64,000 bases of DNA from Prorocentrum cordatum (GCA_963575745.1 CAUYUJ010004354.1:1-64000), one strand, 5' to 3'. Numbered from the stretch's first letter, positions 32,841 to 42,559 are shown. A program made the numbers and translations. The notes: generated by a model not told the origin, from the letters alone.

Positions 32841-33114
32841 CGCACTGAACGCATGCCGACAGGGGGAAGACAGGAGGCGCAGGAGGAGGGGCGAGGAGGA
32901 AGAGGAGGGCGGAGGAGGAGGAGGAAGAGGAGGAGGAGGAGAAGCTGCACACGAAGGTGTACAGAGGCGGGGCAGGGAGAGGACGCCGTCTTCGACAGCG
33001 ACGACCGGCCGTGGCAGATTAGCAGAAACAGGAGGAGCAGCAGCAGCGCGAGCAGGACGTGGCGCAGAGCATCCTCCTCCTCCGGTTCCTCCGCCTCCTG
33101 GACACGATCATGAA

Positions 33115-33233
33115 GATCATCGTATCTCCATGGCCATCATCATCATCATCATCATCATCCTCATCAGCATCATCATCATCATCACCATCATCATCATCAT
33201 CGTGATCCCCACCATCATCACCATCGGCATCAC

Positions 33234-33279
<46 letters not shown>

Positions 33280-33330
33280 GCCTTCGTCGTCGCCATCACC
33301 ACCATCATCCCCAGCATCATCATCCGGTTC
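33115..33330 (+). repeat. (ATC)n trinucleotide repeat
   Basis: Near-continuous ATC triplets with a few ACC and GCC interruptions. The frames give poly-Ile, poly-Met or poly-Asp and are not genes. Confidence 0.95.
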
Positions 33331-34059
33331 CACCTCCTCCTTCTTCCCCTCATCCTCCCCCTCCTCCTCCTGCGACCTGGGCTACTCTCATTCGACTTCT
33401 ACCCCTCCGAAGTCCCTCCTCCAATCGCCCCCCATAATCCTCTGGCTACTCCGAATTTGTCGATGACGCGGGGGGGGCATGCCGATCCCACCGCAAGACC
33501 CAGAGCGACCTCCGTCGCGGACAACCACGACGCGCCAAAGGCGCTCCGACCCACGTCGCCACTCGCGTTGGCCCCCGTCCATACAAGGGGGGGGGCCCGC
33601 TGCAATCGAGAAACCTGGGCTCTTGCTCCTCGTCGAAAAAGACAACGGTGGCCAAAACAGCTCTGAAGCGATCCCGGTGCCCTCCCGGGGCACAACCGCA
33701 CTGGTTCGTCGCGCTGCGCCCAGCCGTGGCGACGAGGAGTCCTCCCGAATGGCCAAAAGGCCTCAACGCAATCATTCCGCGGCTGGCGCCGGAGCAGGCG
33801 CCTGGTGCTGCTGCTGCTGCTGCTGCTGCTCGTGCTGCGGCGCCGACGCGGCCCCGTCGGCGCACGGCCGGCGCGGCTGGCGTCGGAGCAGACGCCTGGG
33901 AGCCCAAATGGCTGCGCGGACGGCGACGGGGCCGGCCGACAAAGGCTCTCGGACATGCGAGATGGAACGCTGGAAGGGGAGGCCGCAACGTGCTTCGGCA
34001 GCGCCTTTCCGGAGCATGTTTGGGGGGCCTGGGCTGGCAGGTGCGAAGCCTCTCGGAAG
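33331..34059. other. No gene seen
   Basis: Mixed sequence with a short GCT repeat (33805-33840). Confidence 0.45.
33987..34020. repeat. ~34 bp inverted repeat, GTGCTCCGGAA family
   Basis: Arms AACGTGCTTCGG and CCGGAGCATGTT. A more decayed copy is at 34278-34306. Confidence 0.7.
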
Positions 34060-34176
34060 CTGTTTTGAAGCCTTCGGTGGGCCGCCCAGGGCACTTTTGG
34101 AAGCCTCTTTGGTTATCTTGGAGCTGTCTTGGAGGCCTCTCCCCCCTCCTCGTCCCCCTTCTCCTTCTCCCACTCC

Positions 34177-34253
<77 letters not shown>

Positions 34254-35330
34254 TGATCTCCCTCCTTCTCCTGAAGGGTGTTCTGGAAAGCTCCCGCCGG
34301 AACATGCTGTGCACAAGTGCTGTCACTCCTCCCGCGTCCGTGCCCTGGGTGGTGGGTCAATGGCCTCATGGGCGTTGGTTTGGATCTCGTGGTTGGCCTG
34401 TCGGGGACGTCGTGAAGGCAGTTTCGCAACTTCTCGGCAGCCGTTTTGGGACCGTTGTGGGGCCTCCTCGGAGCTGTTTTGTGGCCTCTGTAGGCCTCGC
34501 GTGGGCCTCGTGGGTGCCTCTTGAGGGCCCCTGGGGCCTGTAGGGGCACTCTTGAAGCGGGAGGGTCCAATGTGGGAGTCGTTGTCCCCCTCTTGGGCGC
34601 ATCTCGGGGCCGTCTTGGGGTTGCGTTGGCCTGTCTTGGGCGACTCTGGGGCCGTTTTGAGGCCCTATTGGGCGGTGGGGGCCTATTGAGCCGTCTTGGA
34701 ACGTCGGACAGCCGAAAAAGCTGAAAGGCCAAAATCGTTCGAAAACCATAATAAAATTGACGATTTCGGCCTCTTCAAGCGCTCTGGAGAGGCGTCTTGA
34801 AGCGTCGTGGAGGCCACGCGTGGGCTTCCCGGGCGCCTCTTGGGCGCCTCGTGGGGCCTCCAGGGGCACTCTTGAAGCGGGAGGGTCGAATGTGGGAGTC
34901 GTGCCCCCCTCTTGGGCGCATCTTGGGGTCGTATTGGGGCTCTGTGGGCCTGTCTTGGGCGTCTCTGGGGCCGTCTTGGGGCCGTCTTGGGCGGTCTTGG
35001 GGCGCTCTGGGGAGCCTTTTTGGCGTCTTGAAACGTCGGACAGCCGTGAAGGCTGAAAGGCCAAAACCGCTCGAAAATATACTAAAATTGACGATTTTGG
35101 CCTCTTGACGCGCTCCGGAGAAGCGTCTTGCAGCGTCGTGAAGTGCCTTGCGGAGCCTCTCCAGCCGCGTTGGGCCTATCTTGGGTGTCCTGGAGCGGTC
35201 TTTCGGCGACTCGGGGCGCGCTTGGGCCGTCTTCGGAGCGCATGGAGGCCCTCCTGGACTATTTTGGGCCTCCCTGGCCGCCCCGTCCCCCCACGGGAAG
35301 TCGGAGGCGGCGGCCTCGGAGGCCCAGGAC
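34060..35330 (+). repeat. Phased ~10-11 bp repeat block with two AT-rich spacers
   Basis: Long runs of TCTTGGGCGC, TCTTGGGGC, CGTCTTGGG units. Two homologous spacers (34690-34830 and 35030-35140) share ACGTCGGACAGCCG, GCTGAAAGGCCAAAA, TAAAATTGACGATTT and GGCCTCTT, so the module of about 335 bp is itself tandemly duplicated. A (CT)n run interrupts it at 34176-34250. Confidence 0.7.
34176..34250 (+). repeat. (CT)n microsatellite
   Basis: About 70 bases of uninterrupted CT. Confidence 0.95.
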
Positions 35331-35414
35331 GCGGAAACCCTGTAAAAAAACACAAGGAAAGTGAGCTCCGTGGCCCCGGAAGCACCAATCTGGCGGCCCT
35401 GGGCCCCGTTCCCA

Positions 35415-35423
35415 GGTATATAT

Positions 35424-35455
<32 letters not shown>

Positions 35456-35463
35456 ATATATAA
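35415..35463 (+). repeat. (TA)n microsatellite at element 2 edge
   Basis: TATATA runs that end two bases before the outer B2 repeat of element 2. Confidence 0.95.
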
Positions 35464-35465
35464 TC

Positions 35466-35596
35466 GCTCTGAGCTCCTTTATTCACTTCGGCCAGAAGCA
35501 ACTTGTCGCGGTGACTGCACTGCCCTGCTCGTGCAGGAATCCAGAGACTCATTTAACTGACTGAAAAAGACTGGTCCTAGAGGCACTTGAATTCCC
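35466..35596 (-). repeat. Element 2 terminal repeat B2
   Basis: 131 bp matching 35791-35921 with five differences. Confidence 0.95.
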
Positions 35597-35636
35597 ATCA
35601 AAGTCAGGGGATCATAAGCGGGGAGGGCGCGGCGGG

Positions 35637-35790
35637 AGCCTTGGAGCCCCGACGGAGACGGAGGAGGACCGAGGGAGAGAGGAACGCCCAAAGTGGAGGG
35701 GCGTTTGCAAGCACTCGGACCTCTGTCCTCAGAACGGCCACCCGTGAGTACACTTCGCACAGAGCTAAGACGATACGGGTCGTCTCACAA
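35637..35790 (-). repeat. Element 2 repeat A2
   Basis: 154 bp matching 41792-41945 with four differences; directly joined to B1. Confidence 0.95.
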
Positions 35791-35921
35791 GCTCTGAGCT
35801 CCTTTATTCACTTCGGCCAGAAGCAACTTGTCGTGGTGACTGCACTGCCCTGCTCGCGCAGGAATCCAGAGACTCATTTAACGGACTGAAAAAGACCGGT
35901 CTTAGAGGCACTTGAATTCCC
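35791..35921 (-). repeat. Element 2 internal repeat B1
   Basis: 131 bp matching B2. A (CA)n run of about 26 bases follows at 35958-35983. Confidence 0.95.
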
Positions 35922-36111
35922 GAATTGCCGACATTTATTACTGGAGGCAGGGGCTATCACACACACACACACACACACACACTGCTAAAACCAGCTATCG
36001 AGCGAGCGGCCAGGGCGCTTTTAAAACACAGGGCTAAAAGCTTACAGAGGGCAGGCGGATACGGCTCAGCGATGTGAGTGCGGAAGACGCCGTTCACTTT
36101 GCCAGCCACTT

Positions 36112-36740
36112 CTACGCGTGGCTGGCCGGCTCTTGAACAACACCCTCGACCCAGGCACTTTCGCTCGGAAGCTGAGAAGTCAACGTGGACAGAGATGAAT
36201 TGGGTTCTTTCTCCAGGGACGATTGAACATGCAGAAGTCGGCCCTGTAGGTCAAGGCCGTTTTTAGCGAGAGGATGTGCTTCATCGGAGGGCATATCCAA
36301 TCGGCTCGTGGCTGGGTTCTCAAGCGCTGCTGAAATCACCAGTCGAGAGCACAGCCGTAGCACAGAACACGAAAACTTAAGGAGGGTGTTGCCGATGTCC
36401 ACTTTGAGCTGGTCAACGTCCCTGAGGTTCGGAAGTCCCATCGGCAGGTCGTCGCCGCGCAGCCGTGGAGGACGCCCGTGAGAAGCTAGAGCACGAGGTG
36501 CCGATCCAGACGGCCACCACGTAGCCGCACATGATCCAACCACGAATGCGCTTCTGAATCCCTGGCATCGTCGCGTCGTACTGGCCCCCGTGCTTCAAGT
36601 CGAACTCGATGATGGGGGTGCCGATCTGCTGACGCCACGCCTGGGAGAAGTGGCCACTGCCGGCGAAGATCTCGAGGGCGAAGCTGACCGACAGCAGGTT
36701 CGCCCTCAGGAAGGCGAGCGCCCGGCCAGGATGCTGCCAA
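36112..36740 (-). pseudogene. Methyltransferase-like domain of element 2, frameshifted
   Basis: From about 36720 the minus strand reads VSFALEIFAGSGHFSQAW (a FxGxG-type SAM-binding loop), then GTPIIEFDLKHGGQYD, and GYVVAVWIGTSCSSFSRA, resembling the catalytic segment of Rossmann methyltransferases with SC where cytosine methyltransferases have PC. A frame change inside the ACGGGCGTCC stretch (~36485) is followed by RPPRLRGDDLPMGLPNL ... SALENPATSRLDMPSD, which looks like the rest of the same fold. DIRS-type elements commonly carry a methyltransferase domain; element 1 does not show one. The domain overlaps the end of the recombinase ORF in another frame. Confidence 0.6.
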
Positions 36741-37690
36741 TCCGCGCGGCGCATCGGAGCGCGGCTTGACGCGCGCCTGGGGCGAGCAGGTGAAGCTGCT
36801 CGGCCAGCCGCCCGGCCTTCTGGCACCTCCTCATCGAGTTGGCGGCCGCCCAGTTCCCGCAGCGCTGGATCTCGAGCATCGTGCGGCGACCCAGCGCGTA
36901 GTCCAGGCTCGCCCCTGCGCGTCGAAGGCCGTAGAGGGTCGGCGGGCCCAGCACCTCCAAGCCCAGCTCCAGTCCAGTCTGACGGTACTCCCGCGCCCAC
37001 GTCGGGTAGTCGAAGCTGAACAGCCTTCGCTCGGAACCCTCGCCGGGGCCGCGCAGCCGAGCCAGCACTGGGGCGAAGAACTGGTGTTCGTCGAGACCGA
37101 GGATCCGAGAGTCGTCCCAGCGATGCATCTTGGACGGCCGCCCGAGCTCCATCGGGTGCAGCACCAGGGCCCAGCGCCGCTGGAACGACTGGCCGGCGGC
37201 CAGCGGCGGCACCAGCTGGCAGGTCCTCAGGTCCAGGAGCTCGCTGGGCCGCAGGTAGAAGATCACGCACACTCACGATCGCCGCGGCCCTGCCCCACCG
37301 GCCCTTCCGCACCAGGAGGTCCGCGATCAGGCACACCACCTCCCACGGGGTCGGCAGGCGCGACTGGCTCGGAGACCGCAGGCTCCAGCCCCGCAAGGCC
37401 TGCCGGACGCGGGCCAGCCTCGCACCGCGCTGGCGGCTGAGCTCCGGGCGCAGGTAGCACACGGCACAGACCAGGCGGCTCCCTAAACTCGAGTGGACGC
37501 CCTCGAAGTACTTGCAGTCGAAGTAGTCCAGCACGGCCGTCTCGAGGTCGTCCTCCGTCTCGATCGGCAGCTTCCGCCCCCGGGCCCAGTCCGCGAAGAG
37601 GTCCCAGCTCGTCTGGCACAGCCCCCGCGCCCGCGGCCTGACACTCTCCAGCTGCAGGAAGCTCACGCGGTTGAAGGCCGCCGGCGCCCC
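36706..37690 (-). pseudogene. Tyrosine-recombinase-like protein of element 2, catalytic Tyr replaced
   Basis: The N-terminal part (FNRVSFLQLESVRPRARGLC ... TPWEVVCLIADLLV) and the C-terminal part (CVIFYLRPSELLDLRTCQLV ... LYGLRRAGASLDYAL ... QRCGNWAAANSMRRCQKAG) are in different frames, switching in GTGAGTGTGCGTG near 37270. The C-terminus aligns with RRGRWASTAGLQRYTKCRAL of element 1, but the nucleophile position is Cys (TGC) where Tyr is expected. Stops at 36706 just before the methyltransferase-like frame. Unlikely to be an active recombinase. Confidence 0.65.
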
Positions 37691-37979
37691 GCTCACCGCC
37701 CAGCGCCTGCGGGCGGGAGCCCGCGCGGCCGCGGCCTTGGCCGCGCTGCGGCGGGCCCGCCTCGCGGGCGCCATCGCGGGCATCCCCGCGCGGCGCGGAG
37801 AGGCAGGAGCGGCGGCCGGGCCCTCCGCCCGGCCACTCCGCGCCGGCCCTCGCGTCCGCGGCGGCGTCGCCACGCGCCGCGGCAGAGCCCCGTCGGCCGA
37901 GAGGGCGCTCGGGAGAGCCACCTGGATCGGCAGCGGCCGCGCCACGCGGGCCAGGACCGGCACCTCGCGATGGCCACCC

Positions 37980-40182
37980 GTCGGAGCCGAGGGCGAGCCC
38001 GCGCCTCGAGGGGGCATCCGCCGAGTTGAGCTCGCTAGGAATCCAGCGGACGGCTGCGAAGCAGCCCGACACCAGCAGCGACGACGCCCATGCCCGCACC
38101 GCTCTCAGCATGCCTGGGGCCGAACTCCGGCCCTTCGACAGAGCCAGGGTGGCGGACATCGAGTCGGACAAGAAGAGAAGCCTTCGACCTTCGACCCCAC
38201 CACCGTGAGTTACGAAGCTGGCGTCGCAGCCCCCAGAGCGTCGCCCGGGCCTCGAGGACGGGCATACCTTCGGGGCGCTGCCAGGGGCGAGAGCACACCA
38301 CGGACCACTTACCCTTGAGGAGCCTCTCGGGGACCAGTGGGACTCGATCACCTCCTTCGGGGCCCCAGTCCGCCTCGCCGTCCGCGACGGCGCCCGGCTC
38401 AGCTCCTTCGTCACGCTCTCCAGGGACGCGGTGGCCAGCCAGGGCCTTCTCGATCAGCTCAGCAGCCTGCACACGGGCCCCTCCGGAGCCGTCACGAAAT
38501 CGCCACCTGTCCGAGTACTTCATAGCCTCTACGATGTCGCCCTTGTCCCCCTCCAAGACGGTGACCCCGCACCCCCGCTCCGACGCGTCGCTCGACACCA
38601 CCACGGGGCAGACGGAAGCCGACAGGTCACGCCAACAGAAGCACACTAGATGGGAGGCCCATCGGAGCTCTTTACGCACCACATCCCACAGAGGCACCCG
38701 CTCGTGTCGATGTCTTGCGATGAAGGCGTACACAGCGTTGAAGCAGCACAACAACTCACGACGCACGAGGAAGGCGCGCGCGCAGTGCCCCACGAGGGCC
38801 TCCAGATCCTCCCCCGAGAGCTTGGGGCGCCCAAGGCGCTCGCTCGAGAAAAACCAACCTAGAGCCTCACCCCCCGGCCCCGCTTCGACAGGGTGAGCGC
38901 GCAACCCGGCGAGGCGCAGCTCTTCGGCCACACCGCGGGCCGCAGCTCGGGCGTTTCCCGGGACCTGGGAGAGGGCAACAAAGTTGTCGACGTATTCGGA
39001 GTGAGCGACAGGGGAGAGCGAGGGAGGGCGACGGCGATCCTGGATCCTGGACTCCACCCCAAGACCAGGGACCCGGGAGCTGATGTCTTCAAGCACCCGC
39101 TGGCACCAATTCAGGGCGTGGGTCCACCCCATCGCCAGGACACAGAGACGTGGGTAGACAAGCGTGCTGGGTGAGACCTGGGATCCCTCGACAGTGACAG
39201 ACACCCCTACACGGCCGGCTCGAACGGGCGCCAGTCCAAAGCACGGGCGAAGCTCGACCGGCATAGCAAGCTGATAGAAGGCATCCTGTATGTCAGTCTG
39301 CCCGAGCTCGAGAGTGAGATCGGCAGCAGCAAAGAGGCGAGCGAAAGAGTCCCCCGAGGCCAGGTGGGTCTTGGGGGGGTCCTTGAACCAACGATTCGAT
39401 CGGCGGGCATCAATGATGAGGCGTTGCTTCCCGCTCTTTTCCCATGCACTAAAAAGGCCGCAAGTCTCGACCACGTCGACAGAGAACTCGATCATCCCTT
39501 TGCTTGACATGATAGCCAAGAGACGCTCGTACTCTCGAGGCCGGTGCAGCAGAGGGTCGGAGTAGGGACGGCGCGGCACTCCCTCGAGGCCGAGACGCAC
39601 ATCCGCCTGATCCTTTGGCAAGAGAAAGCCTTTTACAAACCCGCGGACCTCAGAGCGGCCATCGCGCAGCAGCTGGGCCAGGTCGGCAGGGGCGCCGGCC
39701 CCGCTCAGGCTGAGCAAGCCCATGTCCATCGGCGCCACAGCCACAGGCGCGCCCTCGTAGCTGTGGTTTGCCCGGAGCTCATCAAAGGCCCCCTGGCTGG
39801 CGAGGTCGGCTGGCGGCCGCCCCCACCGCTCGACACTGGCTCTCACATTGGCCATGCCGAGGTCGTGCACACGCGGCCAGAAGCGGCTGGAGCGGCATAC
39901 GCCCGTATCCTTGCACAGGTGCCCTCCTATCTCATTCAACGAGCGTGCCACGTCCGCGCACCACTGGTCGGCGCGCGAGCGGGCCTCGACGCGGCGCCTG
40001 ACCTTCCGGCTGACGTTGAACCCCTTGAGCTCTGCACGCCCCAGGAATCCTTCAGCATGAAGAGGTAGAGCATCGCGCTGACCAAAAACCGCACCAGCTT
40101 GCTGAAGTCGCTGGCGCTCCCCCTGCGGCAGGCGGGCGGACAGGTCGGGGTCATCCTGCCGCCCTCGAGCTGGCTCAGCCAT
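37980..40182 (-). pseudogene. Reverse transcriptase / RNase H of element 2, frameshifted
   Basis: Starts at ATG 40182. RT blocks: KQRLIIDARRSNRWFKDPP, motif A QTDIQDAFYQL, motif C EYVDNFVAL (YVDN where element 1 has YIDD). RNase H: VSSDASERGCGV, then VLEARATLWGLRRQL. At 38181-38196 the 7-base word GGTCGAA (minus strand) occurs twice in tandem; the second copy throws the frame, and the remaining RNase H (LLFLSDSMSATLALSKG ... RWIPSELNSADAPSRRG) continues one frame over. The N-terminal ~180 residues are not recognisable. Confidence 0.85.
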
Positions 40183-40255
40183 CCTTGCGCGAGAAGCGCG
40201 CCTCCTCCCGCGCTTTTCGCATCTGCTTCGCCACGCTGGCGCCCTTCTCGATCTC

Positions 40256-41419
40256 CTATGAAACCCACTCTACCAAAACGGGAAAGATCATCACCTCACC
40301 TCCGAGCCTGTGCGAGCCAGTGAAGTAGGCCGCCTCCTCGCGCGACAGCCCAGCACCCTGCTCTTTGCCGGTGGCTGCCTTGCCCTTCTTCTCGTAGTGG
40401 TACTCGATGAGCTGGCACCGGCGGAGCGTGACCTCCAAGCCCACCAGGTTGGGGAGGTCGACCTGGTCGTACTCCCCAATGAACTGGAACGCCCGCATGC
40501 CGTGCTCGTGCTCCTGCACACCGAAGTCCGCGCCCTGCAGGCGGAGATGGCCGACCCACCAGCGGTGGTGGTCGACCGGGCCGCCCCCACGGCGGTCCAC
40601 GAAGCGCGCGCACCAGTCAACGGCGCGCGGCCCCGGCAGCGGCCAGTCCGAGAACGCGACCTGAGCCATCTTCGCCACCGTCTCCCTCCAGAGGCGCTGG
40701 CGCACGCTCGAGGATTTGTAAGTCACCGGCAGCACCCGCGTATCGAGGTTGCCGTCACCAGCTCCCCGACGCCCGGCAGTCTGGTCGAGGTACTCCTCCT
40801 TGGCCTCACCGTCAAGGAGACGCTCCACGAACACCCAGGCCCCGTTCGACACCTGAGCGACGCCAATGCGCGTGTCTCCCGACACCCGCGACGCGTCCGC
40901 AACAGCGATGGAGTCGCCCACCTTGCCCTCGCCCGTGTCGACGGCGATGACCCAGCGCCCCGGGGGGCCTGGCGCCTCGGAAGGCGGCGGGAGCGGCGGC
41001 GGCAGGGCTGGCGCACCCCGCGGGGTCTCCGTGCCCCCCACCGGCTCAAAGCCGCCCAGGCTGCCGGCTCCCTCCGCCGGGGCCCGGTACCCCCGCACGG
41101 CGTCCTCCTGGTCCCGCAGCGTCTCCGCCTGCTGCGCCAGCCTCCTGAGGCCGTCGGCCGCGGGCATCTGGCCGAACCTGTAGCCGCGGCCACGCACCTG
41201 CGCGGGCTCCACGCCAGGAGTGTTATCGTAGAGCACCTCCCGGACGTCGTCGTTCACCTCTAGATCCTCCACGTACATGTCACCATCGGGCGTCAGCACC
41301 ACCCAGCTGTCACCTGACGACCGGAGCTGCTTCAAGAGCAATCTTTGATGGTACAGAACGGGCCCGGGCACTCGGTAGCGCAGCCAAGCCACCTGGAACC
41401 TCTCCACGTGGTCCGCCAT
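40256..41419 (-). CDS. Gag-like ORF of element 2
   Basis: 387 residues from ATG 41419 to TAG 40258-40256. Pro-rich linker (about 130-155), then WVIAVDTGEGKVGDSIAVAD, GAWVFVERLL, and a conserved-looking C-terminal half with RQRLWRETVAKMAQVAF, DWPLPGPRAVDWCARFV and RRCQLIEYHYEKKGK. No enzymatic motif; position before RT suggests a structural or nucleic-acid-binding role (inference). The TAG is followed by GAG and the frame stays open for 26 more codons (EIEKGASVAKQMRKAREEAR) up to the RT start, so read-through is plausible. Confidence 0.65.
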   Translation of the reverse strand: MADHVERFQVAWLRYRVPGPVLYHQRLLLKQLRSSGDSWVVLTPDGDMYVEDLEVNDDVREVLYDNTPGVEPAQVRGRGYRFGQMPAADGLRRLAQQAETLRDQEDAVRGYRAPAEGAGSLGGFEPVGGTETPRGAPALPPPLPPPSEAPGPPGRWVIAVDTGEGKVGDSIAVADASRVSGDTRIGVAQVSNGAWVFVERLLDGEAKEEYLDQTAGRRGAGDGNLDTRVLPVTYKSSSVRQRLWRETVAKMAQVAFSDWPLPGPRAVDWCARFVDRRGGGPVDHHRWWVGHLRLQGADFGVQEHEHGMRAFQFIGEYDQVDLPNLVGLEVTLRRCQLIEYHYEKKGKAATGKEQGAGLSREEAAYFTGSHRLGGEVMIFPVLVEWVS

Positions 41420-41762
41420 CGCCGCCTCGCACGGTGCCTGAGCTCCCGAGGCGCCCGCAGCACAAGAGGGTCGCGGTGAACCCGCCAGTCACGCCAGCGC
41501 CTGCCAGGACGCCGAGAACGAAGAGGAGTAGGCCGCCCGAGCTCCGGACGTTGCAGTCCTCCGCGGCCTCCGGACCCGCTGGGCGCTGACTGGCGTGGCA
41601 CGCTGGACGAGGAGGGCACGCCACGGGCTGCGGGCACGGCGGCAGCGCGACCGCTGGGCAACTCGTCTGCGGGCACGGCGGCGGCGGTGGGCAGCGGAGC
41701 AGGCAGGCCTGTGTCACCTGCGCCGCCGCCTGCAGCCCAGGCACCCAGAGAGCCCTTGCCAT
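41310..41762 (-). CDS. Small membrane ORF of element 2
   Basis: About 150 codons from ATG 41762. Pro/Cys-rich N-terminus (CPPPPPCPQTSCPAVALPPC), then one clear membrane segment (SGGLLLFVLGVLAGAGVTGG). The last ~37 codons overlap the start of the gag-like ORF in another frame. Counterpart in position and character to the membrane ORF of element 1. No family recognised. Confidence 0.5.
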   Translation of the reverse strand: MARALWVPGLQAAAQVTQACLLRCPPPPPCPQTSCPAVALPPCPQPVACPPRPACHASQRPAGPEAAEDCNVRSSGGLLLFVLGVLAGAGVTGGFTATLLCCGRLGSSGTVRGGDGGPRGEVPGGLAALPSARARSVPSKIALEAAPVVR

Positions 41763-41791
41763 CCGCCGCGGGCGCTCGCGCACGCGCCTCA

Positions 41792-41945
41792 AGCCTTGGA
41801 GCCCCGACGGAGACGGAGGAGGACCGAGGGAGAGAGGAACGCCCAAAGTGGAGGCGCTTTTGCAAGCACTCGGACCTCTGTCCTCAGAACGGCCACCCGT
41901 GAATACACTTCGCACAGAGCTAAGACGATACGGGTCATCTCACAA
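41792..41945 (-). repeat. Element 2 5' repeat A1
   Basis: 154 bp matching A2 at 35637-35790. It ends in CACAA exactly where a (TC)n run begins. Confidence 0.95.
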
Positions 41946-41971
41946 TCTCTCTCTCTCTCTCTCTCTCTCTT
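41946..41971 (+). repeat. (TC)n microsatellite at element 2 edge
   Basis: About 25 bases of CT repeat directly against A1. Confidence 0.9.
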
Positions 41972-42144
41972 CGTACCAGGGAGGTAAGATCAAGCACGAC
42001 GAGCATCGATACCAACGCTGTCAGCGATCTGCCTCGAGATAGAGCAACTGCAGACACCCCAAAAGCGGCCCAACAGGCCCCGGGGAGGGCACCAAACGGC
42101 ACCAAGAGGCCCCCAACGAGAGCCCCAAAACCAACGCATATTGA

Positions 42145-42186
42145 ACTAGAACCACGCGCGCGCTTCGCGCGCGCTTAGGTTCTAGT
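42145..42186. repeat. 42 bp strong hairpin
   Basis: Outer arms ACTAGAACC and GGTTCTAGT enclose inner arms GCGCGCG and CGCGCGC with a CTT loop. The stem is nearly complete; no gene abuts it. Confidence 0.85.
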
Positions 42187-42559
42187 CCAGCCCATGGCGC
42201 TGTGATGAAACGGAGGTCGGGGTTTCCAGGCGACTCGCAATCGGAGAGGAGTTGTGTCCGTCGTGGGCCGGTTATGGGATGTCGCAGGGCTCCCTTGGGC
42301 TGGCTTTTGGGCTTTTCGGGCGCTCTTGTGGGGGGGGCAGGTGTTTGCCTCTTCGTTGTCACGACGCGCAGGTCTTGGCTTGTGGGTTCGTCGAGGAGAT
42401 CGCTGAACAGGCTTGGGGCATTGACTGGCTTTATGATGAAATGTCGAGGCCGTAGGTTGCTGGTCTTTGGATGTCGTCGCATGTCCTTGGCTTGTCTTGC
42501 CGAACATGTGCGGGAGGGACGAGGAATGACGGAGGACGAGACGAAAACTGCCCTGAAAT
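42187..42559. other. No gene seen
   Basis: Unique sequence with weak CTTGGG-type words. Confidence 0.4.

Larger units (their letters stand above)
35466..41945 (-). mobile_element. PAT-like tyrosine-recombinase retrotransposon, element 2 (decayed)
   Basis: About 6.5 kb with perfectly ordered split direct repeats on the minus strand: A1 41945-41792, then ORFs, B1 35921-35791, A2 35790-35637 (abutting B1), B2 35596-35466. A copies differ at 4 of 154 positions and B copies at 5 of 131, by my own alignment. It encodes a membrane ORF, a gag-like ORF, RT/RNase H, a tyrosine-recombinase-like protein and a methyltransferase-like domain, but several frameshifts break the polyprotein. Left flank is (TA)n, right flank is (CT)n, with no obvious target duplication. 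Confidence 0.9.

Noticed and set aside
33115-33330. Poly-Asp or poly-Met coding region
   Set aside because: Translation of an ATC microsatellite.
35466-41945. LTR retrotransposon or retrovirus-like element
   Set aside because: There are no simple LTRs at both ends; the repeats are split A1 ... B1-A2-B2 and the element has a tyrosine recombinase, not a DDE integrase.
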